Positions 17,820-27,110 of a stretch of 64,000 nucleotides of DNA are shown piece after piece. The notes below the pieces were generated by a model. It worked only from the letters and a program-made list of their open reading frames with translations. It did not search any database and was not told where the DNA came from. Position 1 is the stretch's first letter. The number at the start of each line of letters is the position of its first letter. The stretch is from Oligoflexales bacterium (GTDB lineage: Bacteria; Bdellovibrionota_B; Oligoflexia; Oligoflexales; JALZUQ01), in the NCBI GenBank assembly GCA_023301465.1, contig JALZUQ010000010.1:51344-115343 (forward strand). The letters are read 5' to 3'. The translations under genes and the position numbers were made by a program.

Positions 17820-18770
17820 ATGAGCCACCCAAGTATCTTACACACCATTGGAAACACCCCACTAATCAAAATTAACTCCGTTGCAGCTGACTTAAAATGT
17901 AGAGTTTATGCAAAGTGTGAGTTCTTTAATCCGGGAGGTTCTGTCAAAGACCGTATTGGCTATCAGATGGTTATTGATGCTGAAAAATCTGGGAGAATTA
18001 AACCTGGCGACACACTTATTGAACCTACAAGTGGAAATACCGGAATTGGACTTGCACTAACTGGTGCCGTTCGAGGCTACAATGTTATTATTACAATGCC
18101 AGAAAAAATGAGCCGTGAGAAACAAGTCATTTTAGAAGCTCTTGGAGCAACTATTATTCGCACTCCAACAGAAGCGGCTTTTGATGATCCTGAAAGCCAT
18201 ATTGAAGTAGCCAAAAAGATGCAAAAGGAAATTCCTAACTCACACATATTGGATCAGTATGCAAACCCATCCAATCCAGACGCACATTACCATGGGACTG
18301 GAAAAGAAATCATTGAGCAATGCCCGGAGAAATCCATAGATATGATTGTTGGTGGAGCTGGCACGGGTGGAACTATCTCAGGAACTGCCAAGAGACTTAA
18401 AGAAAAATTTCCTAACATCAAAGTAGTTGGAATTGATCCGGTAGGGTCTATCCTAGGTGGCGGCAAAGAAGTTTCTTCTTACCATGTAGAAGGAATTGGT
18501 TATGACTTTTTCCCAAAAGTTCTAGATCTAGACATCATTGATCAATGGGTAAAAACAGAAGATAAAGAATCGTTTCAAACTGCACGCAGACTTGTCAGAG
18601 AAGAAGGAATGCTTTGCGGTGGCTCATGTGGTGCTGCTATGTGGGGAGCTCTTCAAGCTGCAAAAGACTTAACTGAAGATCAGACATGCGTTGTGATTTT
18701 ACCTGATGGTGTCCGCAACTACATGACAAAATATATTGATGATGATTGGATGAAACAAAACAATTTTTAA
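17820..18770 (+). CDS. Cystathionine beta-synthase-type PLP enzyme without CBS domains
   Basis: This 316-residue fold-type II PLP enzyme carries the Schiff-base lysine in GGSVKDRIG (Lys43), the phosphate loop [10 protein letters not shown], and [13 protein letters not shown]. Several stretches are closer to cystathionine beta-synthase than to cysteine synthase [33 protein letters not shown] and [11 protein letters not shown]. The C-terminal regulatory CBS pair is absent. It may join serine and homocysteine, or make cysteine from O-acetylserine. The start has TTGAGGA upstream and a bidirectional terminator follows. Confidence 0.85.
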   Translation: MSHPSILHTIGNTPLIKINSVAADLKCRVYAKCEFFNPGGSVKDRIGYQMVIDAEKSGRIKPGDTLIEPTSGNTGIGLALTGAVRGYNVIITMPEKMSREKQVILEALGATIIRTPTEAAFDDPESHIEVAKKMQKEIPNSHILDQYANPSNPDAHYHGTGKEIIEQCPEKSIDMIVGGAGTGGTISGTAKRLKEKFPNIKVVGIDPVGSILGGGKEVSSYHVEGIGYDFFPKVLDLDIIDQWVKTEDKESFQTARRLVREEGMLCGGSCGAAMWGALQAAKDLTEDQTCVVILPDGVRNYMTKYIDDDWMKQNNF

Positions 18771-18794
18771 TCAACTTTGATGAGCATCTAAAAC

Positions 18795-18828
18795 AAAAAA
18801 GCCACTGTTGTTAACAGTGGCTTTTTTT
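18795..18828. terminator. Bidirectional rho-independent terminator
   Basis: AAAAAAGCCACTGTT pairs with AACAGTGGCTTTTTT around a short loop. T runs occur on both strands, so it ends the PLP enzyme gene and the converging gene at 18849. Confidence 0.92.
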
Positions 18829-18848
18829 ATAATCTCTATTTCTAAAAA

Positions 18849-19190
18849 TTATTTATCGTAAATACTTTGTTTTTCAAATTTTTCACATAACATTGCATAA
18901 ACTAATGCTCTGTATTTGTTTTTGTTAGAAGTACCTAACTTTTGAATCACATCAGAGATCGCAGAGTCTAACTCAGGACCATCTGTTAACCCTAACTTTT
19001 TGATGAGGTAGTTGTTTTTTACTGTTGCTAGTTCAGTTTTATCACTACCAGAAACGCGGCAAGCATCATTATTATAAATAGACGGACCTAAACCTTTTGT
19101 TACTTTTTCAAGTAATGTTTCACTGATACCAAAGCTATGTTTCTTATTTTCTTCTTTGTATAGACTAAAAGTCTCCTGAAATTTGCTCAT
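18849..19190 (-). CDS. DUF2853 family protein
   Basis: This 113-residue protein matches DUF2853 along its length: GLGPSIYNNDA, SDKTELATVKNNYLIKKLG and SNKNKYRALVYAMLCEKF. It is soluble, helical and without signal peptide. The family has no established function. It is the last gene of a long minus-strand run, 50 bases after the DsbA-like gene. Confidence 0.9.
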   Translation of the reverse strand: MSKFQETFSLYKEENKKHSFGISETLLEKVTKGLGPSIYNNDACRVSGSDKTELATVKNNYLIKKLGLTDGPELDSAISDVIQKLGTSNKNKYRALVYAMLCEKFEKQSIYDK

Positions 19191-19240
19191 GTTATTCCTC
19201 CTTCATTTGAACGTTATTCATTTTAACACAAACAAAAGAG

Positions 19241-20224
19241 CTACTGTAAATGTTTTTTAATAGCGGCCTCTAAAGATTTTTCATTAAGCCCTGTAACTAG
19301 CTTTACACCGTTAATAAAGACTCCTGGCGTACCAGAAACAGCAACCGATTCACCTAACTTCTTACCTTTTTCAATAAAATCTTTAGCTTCTTTAGAATCT
19401 AAACATTTTTTAAAAGTTCCTGCGTTTAATTTTAGTTTTTTCGAAAATTCGACGGAAGATTCCATAGAAAGTGATTTTTGATTATCAAACGCCATACCAT
19501 GAAACTCCCAGTATTTCTTTTGTTTACCAGCACAATATGCTCCTTGAGCAACATGCGTAGAAATCCCACTACGATTTATTGGAAAGTCTGCATAAACAAA
19601 TTTAACTTTTGATTTGTATTTAGGTAATATTTTCTTCACCGTTTTAAAGAAGTGACCGCAGTGAGGACATTGGTAATCGGCAAACTCTACGATTGTTACT
19701 TTATGACCTTTTGACGCGCCTTTTGCAGGAAAACCTGCGATGTCTATATCAAATACTGGAGCTTTTGGTGCTAGCATCAGTGATTTATATTTATTGTCTT
19801 TTTTAATTTTGCTAACAACCGTATCTCGTGTATCAAATCTTTTTGTTTGTTTAATTTTGCTTTTGATTTGCTCTTTAATCTTTTCAAGAGGGTAAGGAAT
19901 ATGATCTTTGTTCTCATTATAGAACGCTTTGATTTCTTTGTCTGTTGGCTCTTTCACTTTAAACATTTCTTTTTTAATGACATCTTTTGACTTTTTTTGT
20001 TTTTTAGATAGCTCAGTAATATATAAATCCAAAATATAATCATCCAAGAAAATTAATTTTGTACGGTGATTTTGATTCATTAACTCATAAAGTTTTTGTT
20101 GTGTCGCTTTTGGTAAATCTTCGTACTGATAACTTTTGCCTTTAAACTCAAAAAGTGCCTCTGCAAAACTTACACTTGGTAGCAAATAAGCAAACAAACA
20201 AATTAACAACATTCCTAAACGCAT
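19241..20224 (-). CDS. DsbA-like thiol:disulfide oxidoreductase
   Basis: This 327-residue precursor has a signal peptide (cleavage after SFA, about 21). Residues 22-145 form a helical, lysine-rich region that resembles a SurA N-terminal/peptidyl-prolyl isomerase linker. A DsbA thioredoxin domain follows (about 165-327), with the active site CPHC (Cys186, Cys189) and the cis-Pro loop GTPGVFING. The CPHC dipeptide favours an oxidant. It is probably periplasmic and oxidises exported proteins; many exported proteins in this window have paired Cys. It lies 11 bases after the L,D-transpeptidase gene. Confidence 0.9.
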   Translation of the reverse strand: MRLGMLLICLFAYLLPSVSFAEALFEFKGKSYQYEDLPKATQQKLYELMNQNHRTKLIFLDDYILDLYITELSKKQKKSKDVIKKEMFKVKEPTDKEIKAFYNENKDHIPYPLEKIKEQIKSKIKQTKRFDTRDTVVSKIKKDNKYKSLMLAPKAPVFDIDIAGFPAKGASKGHKVTIVEFADYQCPHCGHFFKTVKKILPKYKSKVKFVYADFPINRSGISTHVAQGAYCAGKQKKYWEFHGMAFDNQKSLSMESSVEFSKKLKLNAGTFKKCLDSKEAKDFIEKGKKLGESVAVSGTPGVFINGVKLVTGLNEKSLEAAIKKHLQ

Positions 20225-20235
20225 AATAACCTCAA

Positions 20236-21186
20236 CTATAAATGAACATTAGATTTTGAACCGAAAAGTGCTTCAATATCTCTCTTACTAAACCGATGTG
20301 GCTTCAAGGGAGTATTGTCTTGCACCTCAGAAACTAGATAATATCTTTGCTGATTCTCTTTCTTTTTCCAATATAAAATTTTTCTAAGAGATGACTGAGA
20401 AGTAGGGCTTTCTTTGTAGCTAATGACACTCACCCCATACTTAGCATGTGCTAATGTGCGGATATCCACCGAATTGTTCACTAATTGTTCATCTTTAGTA
20501 AATGGCTTTACTACTGAGGGGTCGTAAAGTTGATCTAGTAGATCTGGGTGACCTAAACGTTTTGCTTCAATCCATGAGATGGTGGCTGCCCTCAGTTGGT
20601 CTGTATCCCATGGTTGATTCAATTGGGCCTTATCCTTTGTAATGACAATTCCCACTACTTGAGGCTGTAACCATTTACCGATTAAACTAATATCTTGGTC
20701 TCTAAAGGCAACACACCCACGCGTTATTTTTTGGTCTTCTACTTTTCTGGCTGGACCTACTCCATGAAGCCAAATTCCTGACCCTGTTTTTCCGGATAAC
20801 TTATCTATTGGGTTTGGGTAATCTAGCGGAATAGCTAAAGGACCATACTTCGCTGGTAAATAACGACCATCTTTGTGTTTCTTTGCAAAATAAACACCTT
20901 CCGGGGTCTTTAGGTCGCCAAGTTTTTGCTTGTCGCCATCAACTTGCCCAAGAGCTATTGGAAAAGATTTCAATGTTTTGCTAGATGCGATGTCTTTAGT
21001 CCATAGTTTTAATTCTGCAGTCAAAGTCGATTTATCAATCAATAAAAATAAATATGATTGAAACTCACCTTTATGATTAGGAAAAAACGCATGATAATCT
21101 GATGATAATTTTTTATTTAAATTGATTCCAAGTAAAGAACTTGAAAAAACCACTGAACACACTATTGGGGCGATATACCTAAACAC
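20236..21186 (-). CDS. Exported L,D-transpeptidase (YkuD domain)
   Basis: This 316-residue precursor has a signal peptide, then a YkuD domain (about 45-185) with the catalytic HG-x(n)-TRGCVAF signature (His141, Cys158). The C-terminal 130 residues look like an NTF2-type accessory domain. L,D-transpeptidases make 3-3 peptidoglycan cross-links, attach lipoproteins or swap D-amino acids. Bdellovibrio uses secreted ones on prey wall. The start lies inside the end of the upstream pseudouridine synthase gene (25-base overlap). Confidence 0.9.
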   Translation of the reverse strand: MFRYIAPIVCSVVFSSSLLGINLNKKLSSDYHAFFPNHKGEFQSYLFLLIDKSTLTAELKLWTKDIASSKTLKSFPIALGQVDGDKQKLGDLKTPEGVYFAKKHKDGRYLPAKYGPLAIPLDYPNPIDKLSGKTGSGIWLHGVGPARKVEDQKITRGCVAFRDQDISLIGKWLQPQVVGIVITKDKAQLNQPWDTDQLRAATISWIEAKRLGHPDLLDQLYDPSVVKPFTKDEQLVNNSVDIRTLAHAKYGVSVISYKESPTSQSSLRKILYWKKKENQQRYYLVSEVQDNTPLKPHRFSKRDIEALFGSKSNVHL

Positions 21187-22226
21187 TCTAATTTTCCTTC
21201 TTGAATATCCCCTATGATATCAGGATTAGATGAGAAAGGCTTTAGAAAGTCTAAAAATTCGATAAAACGCTGATGGGGCTTGGCGTAAAAAATCATGGGT
21301 TTATGAGTCATTGGGTGAATCAGCTGTAAGCAAAAAGCATGCAGTAGCTGCTCGTTTAAGTCAGAGATGAGACTGAGTAGTTTAGGATGACTACGAAGGT
21401 GCTGAGTATCTACCTTAAGCTTATAAACTGGATCACCAACCACTGAGTTTCCCTGGTCATGAAGTTGAACACGAATCTGGTGAGTTCTGCCGCTCCATAG
21501 ATTTGCCAATAGTAAAGAAAACCTACCGTTTATAAATGACGAAATTTGAGTAAACTCAGTCTTTGCTAATTTGGCCGACTTAAGTTTTAATTCTTCGTCT
21601 ACAATCATCATCTTACGACGATCTTTATTGTGGCGTTGCTGCCATTTTTCGACGGTAATTGTTGGAGTCGTCCATTTTCCTTGAGCCAAAGCTAAGTAAT
21701 ACCTCTTTGCAGATTTCACTTGAAATTGCTCAGCTAAGTGTTGGTGTGCTGTATCTGTTTTTGCTATGACAATCAGACCAGTAGTATCTTTATCTAAACG
21801 GTGAACAACTCCGGGTCTAAATTCTTCTTTACCAATAGAACTTACTTGACTGTAATGAGCGACACCTTCTGCTAAAGTTGTTATTGCATGCGTGCCTGCT
21901 CCGGGATGGACAATCACTCCTGCTTCTTTATTAATGACAAGGATCTCGCTATCCTCGTAAACAACCTCAAAATCTAATGGCTTAGGTTCAAATGTCGTCA
22001 CAGTTCCAAACAACTCTATTTGAATCATATCGTTTTGCTTTAATAAATAGTTTGGTTTAACAGGTTTTTGATTGACTAGAATGGTCTTATTTTTGATAGA
22101 TTTTTGAATCAAGCTTCTTGAGTAGTCTTGCAAGCTATTGACGAGAAATTGATCTAATCGAACTTCATTATCGTTATCATATTGGATTTTTTTGCTAAGA
22201 AGTAAGTTTCCAGAGTTATGGTTCAA
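21162..22226 (-). CDS. RluA/RluD-family pseudouridine synthase
   Basis: I place the start at TTG 22226, which overlaps the preceding stop as TTGA and has AGGTG upstream; a longer reading would extend to 22280 with no conserved residues. The 354-residue protein has an N-terminal S4 RNA-binding domain (LDQFLVNSLQDYSR..) and the RluA catalytic motif HRLDKDTTGL, whose first Asp is the nucleophile. GRTHQIRVQLHDQG is the second conserved block. The full two-domain form is typical of RluD or RluC, which modify 23S rRNA. Exact targets cannot be told. Confidence 0.88.
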   Translation of the reverse strand: MNHNSGNLLLSKKIQYDNDNEVRLDQFLVNSLQDYSRSLIQKSIKNKTILVNQKPVKPNYLLKQNDMIQIELFGTVTTFEPKPLDFEVVYEDSEILVINKEAGVIVHPGAGTHAITTLAEGVAHYSQVSSIGKEEFRPGVVHRLDKDTTGLIVIAKTDTAHQHLAEQFQVKSAKRYYLALAQGKWTTPTITVEKWQQRHNKDRRKMMIVDEELKLKSAKLAKTEFTQISSFINGRFSLLLANLWSGRTHQIRVQLHDQGNSVVGDPVYKLKVDTQHLRSHPKLLSLISDLNEQLLHAFCLQLIHPMTHKPMIFYAKPHQRFIEFLDFLKPFSSNPDIIGDIQEGKLECLGISPQ

Positions 22227-22810
22227 CTTACACCTACAGACAGACTTACAATAGAAGCTAGGATCGACAATGGGAAACACACAACATAAAAGACAAAGGC
22301 TCTACAGATCAACCACCATTTTACGGATAGTTTTTTTGCGACATAAAACATGATTAAACTACAAATAAACAAGCCTACACCTAAAGCTAGGGATTGATTT
22401 GTAAATAATGTTTCATGATTGGGAATAGAGTTAAACTGATTTAAAATCTCTGCCGGTAACTGTGAACGGTACCTCTCAAAATATTTTAAAAATATAGGCT
22501 GATCAAATAACTGGTGGTATGCAACTAATAACGCCATGGCAAAAAACATAATCGCCGGCTGCATTTTAAAAAACAATTCGTTTTTTGATTTAACACTCAT
22601 TATTCCTAAAGCCAAGAACAACCCAATTGCAAAAACGACTGTATAATCAACAACACCTAACCAAAAGTAAACGATGACTAGTTCAATGACGGCTAACCCA
22701 CAACCAAACCAAACACCTTTATCAAGCCCTTGTTTTTTGTAAGTAAGTGCAAAGCCAATAAGGGGGATCAAGCCCGCAATAAGCGAAAAATATATAATTT
22801 GCAAAATCAA
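22223..22810 (-). CDS. IspZ/YciB-like inner-membrane protein
   Basis: This 195-residue protein has five to six hydrophobic segments. The spacing and the middle motif, a short basic loop followed by FFKMQPAIMFFAMALL, resemble the intracellular septation protein family (IspZ/YciB), which is linked to envelope and division complexes. The match is partial, so the name is tentative. It is translationally coupled to the pseudouridine synthase gene (TTGA overlap) and 13 bases after the lipoprotein gene at 22824. Confidence 0.55.
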   Translation of the reverse strand: MILQIIYFSLIAGLIPLIGFALTYKKQGLDKGVWFGCGLAVIELVIVYFWLGVVDYTVVFAIGLFLALGIMSVKSKNELFFKMQPAIMFFAMALLVAYHQLFDQPIFLKYFERYRSQLPAEILNQFNSIPNHETLFTNQSLALGVGLFICSLIMFYVAKKLSVKWWLICRAFVFYVVCFPLSILASIVSLSVGVS

Positions 22811-22823
22811 GACTCTCTATGAA

Positions 22824-24566
22824 TTAGGGCATCAAGCTAAACGAACCTTCATGCCACAAATTACCATTATCATAAAGTAAGATACTACCACTTGTGAACT
22901 TGAAATTATCTAAACTACCATGAGCAATCTTTAACACAACTTTAGACCGCTCCAGCTTTAGCTGGTTCAACTCATTAAAACTTCCGTTTTTTGAGTCTGC
23001 TTTGCCTAAAGGGCCTAAGCCCCAAGCACTTGGATTTCCCAGCACGTCTTTGGTTATGGTAAGTTCTTTTAAAACTGGGTCAAACTCAACCACGGCACCT
23101 TGAATGCCGCCCTCTTCTTTACAAGGAACTTGAAGAGTTTTTTCTATGCTTAGACAAACCTTGAAATATGAAAAATCTTCACCTAAATCACTAAGGTTAT
23201 CAAAGCGGTTCTTATCAAAAGAGAAGGAAAACTCCATTTGATTTTGAGAAGATCTAACTTGATAAATTATATTTAAGCTAATAAATGCGTTTGCTAATCC
23301 GGGTTTATTCATATGCTCTATTGAGGCTGGTAATGAACGTAATAACTGATCTTCTATAGCCTCAACAGTTTTACTTGCTATTTGGTATTGCTTATTTAGC
23401 TCAAGCTTCTGAGCAAGAAGTGTGTTCAACCTTGTGTGATCTGTCTCTTGAAAATCAAGGTAGGTAAACACAGTAGACTTAATAGCAACCTGGTTAGTCT
23501 CTTTTTGAAATTCTTTTGGCTGGTTATAGAATCGGTCTGTTAATGAGTGTTTATCATTTAATGGAGCTAATAACTCAAGATGAACCAAAACTTCCTCTTT
23601 AAAGTCTTTCGGGTAATCTTCTATAAATAAATAGTCTTCAAACTGTACTTTTTCCATGATGGTTTTTGGGGTTAAATAGCCATCTTGAGGGTCAGAAACT
23701 AAAAATAATGTTTTTAGCTTTTTCTTGTCATGTGTTTTATTAGAGAGTTTTCTTGCTAAGGAAGTTGACATTTTTGATTGAGAATAAAATGCAGACGCTA
23801 ACTTTGTTCTCTGCAGTGGCTTTTTCACAAACTCAAGAAGCTCCCCAGACTCCAACAGAAAAGAAATTAAGGACTGTTGTTCAGTGGTCAATGCATCAAA
23901 AAACTTGGTTTTGATCACAGAATTTTTCCAAAAACACAGGAAATAGTTCTGAGAGTCAGGAGCACATACTTCTTCAAACATACCCAGTTTTTCATAAACA
24001 GACCCACAAGCTAATGAAGGTATTGGCAATTGTTCAAAGTTAGCATGTATCAACTCTTTATCAAACGCGAACTTCCAGATAAGTGCCTCACAATAATCGT
24101 GAAAACGCTTAGATTTTTGTTTGCCGAGCTCGCCGTCGTTAAGTTCTAAATAGCTAGCATACCAACTAACTGACTTATCTATAAACTCTGCTTTAAGTTT
24201 AGGAGTTATTATAGGGTTTTCTAAGTCTGCAATACCTGCATTTAAGGCGTTTAACTTAGATTGTATGCTAGGTAAAATCTCATTTCTTATTTGTACTATT
24301 TTTGATTTTGCAATTCGGGAACCTACCGACGCCTTCAAAACTTCTTGAACATCTTCAACTTTTGCATTTGGATCAATAAACAGCCCAGACCCAAAAAATG
24401 AGTAAGTACCATCAGTTGACGACAAACTAAATCCATCACCTACTTCAGCAGGTTCAGCTTTAGGTGCTTTTAAGGTAGGAGTGGATTGCTTATCAACTTC
24501 AACACCACAAGAAGCCAAAAGACTGATTACAGCCACCCAAATGATTAAATAAGTTGAATACTTCAT
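22824..24566 (-). CDS. Large lipoprotein of unknown function
   Basis: This 580-residue precursor has a lipobox (VISLLASC, Cys20). The mature protein is mostly helical, with two long predicted coiled regions (near 85-125 and 385-420) and a beta-rich C-terminal domain (about 430-580) that may bind protein or ligand. It has a few Cys pairs (e.g. in ACGSVYE and EEVCAPD). I recognise no family. It is the last gene of a five-gene exported cluster, 12 bases after the beta-barrel at 24579. It is probably an outer-membrane lipoprotein partner of that barrel; this is inferred. Confidence 0.7.
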   Translation of the reverse strand: MKYSTYLIIWVAVISLLASCGVEVDKQSTPTLKAPKAEPAEVGDGFSLSSTDGTYSFFGSGLFIDPNAKVEDVQEVLKASVGSRIAKSKIVQIRNEILPSIQSKLNALNAGIADLENPIITPKLKAEFIDKSVSWYASYLELNDGELGKQKSKRFHDYCEALIWKFAFDKELIHANFEQLPIPSLACGSVYEKLGMFEEVCAPDSQNYFLCFWKNSVIKTKFFDALTTEQQSLISFLLESGELLEFVKKPLQRTKLASAFYSQSKMSTSLARKLSNKTHDKKKLKTLFLVSDPQDGYLTPKTIMEKVQFEDYLFIEDYPKDFKEEVLVHLELLAPLNDKHSLTDRFYNQPKEFQKETNQVAIKSTVFTYLDFQETDHTRLNTLLAQKLELNKQYQIASKTVEAIEDQLLRSLPASIEHMNKPGLANAFISLNIIYQVRSSQNQMEFSFSFDKNRFDNLSDLGEDFSYFKVCLSIEKTLQVPCKEEGGIQGAVVEFDPVLKELTITKDVLGNPSAWGLGPLGKADSKNGSFNELNQLKLERSKVVLKIAHGSLDNFKFTSGSILLYDNGNLWHEGSFSLMP

Positions 24567-24578
24567 AAATAAATCCCT

Positions 24579-25817
24579 TTAAAAGAACAGGCTCAATTCT
24601 AGTTGAGTTTGATGTGCAACAGGCATATTTTGGCTTTTTATAATATGTTGATGAGAGAGCTCAACCATAAACGGAAGTAGAATCTTTTTTTGCCTGTACA
24701 TTTCCACACCAGAAAAACCAAGATTAGCTTCGAGATAATGAGCTTGCTGATAAGTATTTTTTTCTAACTCAGACTTTGAGCCTTTTACAACTTCATAACT
24801 ATCATCAGACTTCTCATAAAAACGATAACCAAAAAAACTGGTGACACTCAACGACTTTAAAGCGTAGCTCACACCGGTCCCGGCTTCAATTTTGTTTCCT
24901 AATTTAAACCCAACGTTTGCAACAGGTACTTCGATAGGCTCTAAAGCTGTTTTAAGTCTTACTGACTTTTTTCCAGAAAATTGATGCGTATAAGTTGCAT
25001 AGTGGTGGGTAACAAGTCCCCAAGAAGAAAGTAGTTGATTATCAACTGCTAAGGTTGCAAATCCATCCCATTGTTCGTCTCCAAATGGGAGATCCGTTAA
25101 TTGATTTGGGTTATCACCTTTGCCTGTTGGTGCAACAGCACCCAAAGTTCCTGCAACGGAAACGGACTCTATATTTAAAAATCTCCACTTAACCCCTAAG
25201 CGAACGTCACCAAAAGCAGTTTGTTCCCAATCAGATAATTCGTCGTATCCACTACTCCTTAATTTGTCATTCAAAACAGAAGGAGCAGTATTAATAGTAT
25301 TAATTGCTTCACTAGCTGCACCAAGTTGATTATTTTGTGGTTCGGCAAGCTTGAATGCAAAATTACTAGCAACATCCGTCTCAGAAAACCCCAAACTAAC
25401 TCGTGATTCACCAACATAAACAGGTACAGCCAAAGCAAGACTGATATTATCAGTGATCCCATAACCAATGATAGGTGCAAAGACCTGAAGCCTCGCATTT
25501 AAGTCTGCTTGAAAACTACCTAGCACATCTGATTCCTGAAAGCCATTGCTCAACATAAATGCTGCTAATGATACACGTTTATTTCCTTTGCGAGATGCTA
25601 GTACCTCTTTGAATGTTAGGTTTTTTTCGAGCGGACTACCTAACTTGGTTGGTTGCGAATCGTTATTACTTTTATATGTAATGTCGGTGTGTACAAATCG
25701 TAATCGAGGGTTCCAGATACCTTTTGGTAATATTTTTGTACTCTCATATGCAGATGCTACCGTGGAGGTAGCACCAACAACTAAACACATTAAAATAAAA
25801 ACAGGCTGCATTCGCAT
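24579..25817 (-). CDS. Outer-membrane beta-barrel protein
   Basis: This 412-residue precursor has a signal peptide (cleavage after ASA). The mature part alternates polar and hydrophobic residues in many short strands (e.g. FAPIIGYGITDNISLALAVP), has Gly/aromatic turns, and ends in Phe-Phe, as expected for BAM-dependent barrels. About twelve to fourteen strands are likely. It resembles the transporter/porin-like barrels common in Bdellovibrionota. Its start overlaps the stop of the upstream gene by one base (TAATG). Confidence 0.75.
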   Translation of the reverse strand: MRMQPVFILMCLVVGATSTVASAYESTKILPKGIWNPRLRFVHTDITYKSNNDSQPTKLGSPLEKNLTFKEVLASRKGNKRVSLAAFMLSNGFQESDVLGSFQADLNARLQVFAPIIGYGITDNISLALAVPVYVGESRVSLGFSETDVASNFAFKLAEPQNNQLGAASEAINTINTAPSVLNDKLRSSGYDELSDWEQTAFGDVRLGVKWRFLNIESVSVAGTLGAVAPTGKGDNPNQLTDLPFGDEQWDGFATLAVDNQLLSSWGLVTHHYATYTHQFSGKKSVRLKTALEPIEVPVANVGFKLGNKIEAGTGVSYALKSLSVTSFFGYRFYEKSDDSYEVVKGSKSELEKNTYQQAHYLEANLGFSGVEMYRQKKILLPFMVELSHQHIIKSQNMPVAHQTQLELSLFF

Positions 25818-26839
25818 TATAAACTTTCTTTAAGTCCTTGAATTAATCTTCTTTCTAAAACAGCATCCACAATCATATCTGATGGGACCGGGTTACTTGT
25901 AGATTCTAATCTATCTGTAATTTCTTCAACATATTCTTCAATCAGTTCTTCTGCTTTTTCTTCGATAGAGTCATAATCATCTTGGTCGTCATAATGAGTT
26001 AAAATCTGACCTGCTAATCTATCACCTTCTTTTGAAAGCTGCACATAAAGGTCAGCGTGAACACGGTGATTACCATAATAATCAAGACCTGAATGTTTTG
26101 CTAAAGCTGGAAGAAGGCTATTACTTAAAACCCCTCTTGCCAATGCGTTTTCAACTTGATTAATCGCATTTACAAATGCAACTTTACGGTCTTTTAACTT
26201 GCCGTTAAAGCTTGCAGCCGTTTTATTTGAAAAAATACCTGCAACAGTTCTTTCTACTCCACCACCTAAATACTTAAGATCAATTTTTAGTTGTTGATCT
26301 CTCACCTTTAAATCATTTGCTATGAAATCATTGAAAACACTTTTAAGCTTTGGAAGTTGAATCAACGCTTTAAATGGACTATTGACTTTCATCGTTTTAA
26401 ACCAATAAGCTGTGCAAATTAGACGAACAGACTGGGCAACGGTTACAACTTTTGCATTGAGTAAATGATTGGAAGCAGAACTTCTGCAACGCTTGAAGTA
26501 GTCTTCTTTCTTTTTATTACTAGAAAGATCACCAGCTAATACACCTAAAAAATATGCCGAACGTCCTATACCATCTAATGCTTTTGCTAAATCTGCATCA
26601 GAGGCAGTCTTTTTGTTATTAAGAGCTTCCTCAAAACCTACAAAGGCTTTATTAGCATTTGATACTAACTTTGCTTTTTCGGGTTTTGAACTTTGAAAGA
26701 CGCCAGATACGAGTGTTCCATTTTGAACATCTACGATTCCTTCGCCACGCTTTGCATAAAAAGATAAGGCATCATCAATATTGCCAGCATAACCAAAAGA
26801 ACTCACTAATAAAAATAGTACACTAAAATACAATTTCAT
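25817..26839 (-). CDS. Exported helical protein of unknown function
   Basis: This 340-residue precursor has a signal peptide (cleavage after GYA). I place the start at ATG 26839, which has GGGAG eight bases upstream; another ATG lies two codons before. The mature part is helical, with a Lys/Asp-rich surface and an acidic end (EEKAEELIEEYVEEITDRL), and few aromatic residues. I recognise no domain. It overlaps the barrel gene at 25817 by one base, so translation is probably coupled. Confidence 0.65.
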   Translation of the reverse strand: MKLYFSVLFLLVSSFGYAGNIDDALSFYAKRGEGIVDVQNGTLVSGVFQSSKPEKAKLVSNANKAFVGFEEALNNKKTASDADLAKALDGIGRSAYFLGVLAGDLSSNKKKEDYFKRCRSSASNHLLNAKVVTVAQSVRLICTAYWFKTMKVNSPFKALIQLPKLKSVFNDFIANDLKVRDQQLKIDLKYLGGGVERTVAGIFSNKTAASFNGKLKDRKVAFVNAINQVENALARGVLSNSLLPALAKHSGLDYYGNHRVHADLYVQLSKEGDRLAGQILTHYDDQDDYDSIEEKAEELIEEYVEEITDRLESTSNPVPSDMIVDAVLERRLIQGLKESL

Positions 26840-27110
26840 CACCATAACTCCCCCTTAATGGATTGAATAAACTAAATACACAGATATCGTAGAATTTTGT
26901 AAAGAGTCAAGAATTTTAGGATGTTTTACCAAAAATGCTGTACCACAATAGGATAAGTTGCTGAATAATGGAATCAGGCTAACTTTCCAAGCACAAAAAA
27001 TACTCAGACCAAAAACTGATTTAACCTGCTCAAGGAATTGTCATCATAAATACACAAAAAACCGCTACCTATGACCATCACAGGTAGCGGCAAAACAGTG
27101 GTTCATTCAA
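26840..27110. other. Gap inside the exported cluster
   Basis: These 271 bases separate the 1,395-residue protease gene from the next genes downstream. They hold a minus-strand terminator at 27055-27090 and probably a second promoter for the three genes that follow. No coding frame is seen. Confidence 0.5.
27055..27090 (-). terminator. Rho-independent terminator (minus strand)
   Basis: Read on the minus strand, CCGCTACCT pairs with AGGTAGCGG around an 11-base loop and is followed by a run of six or more T. It lies 20 bases after the protease stop codon. Confidence 0.9.
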
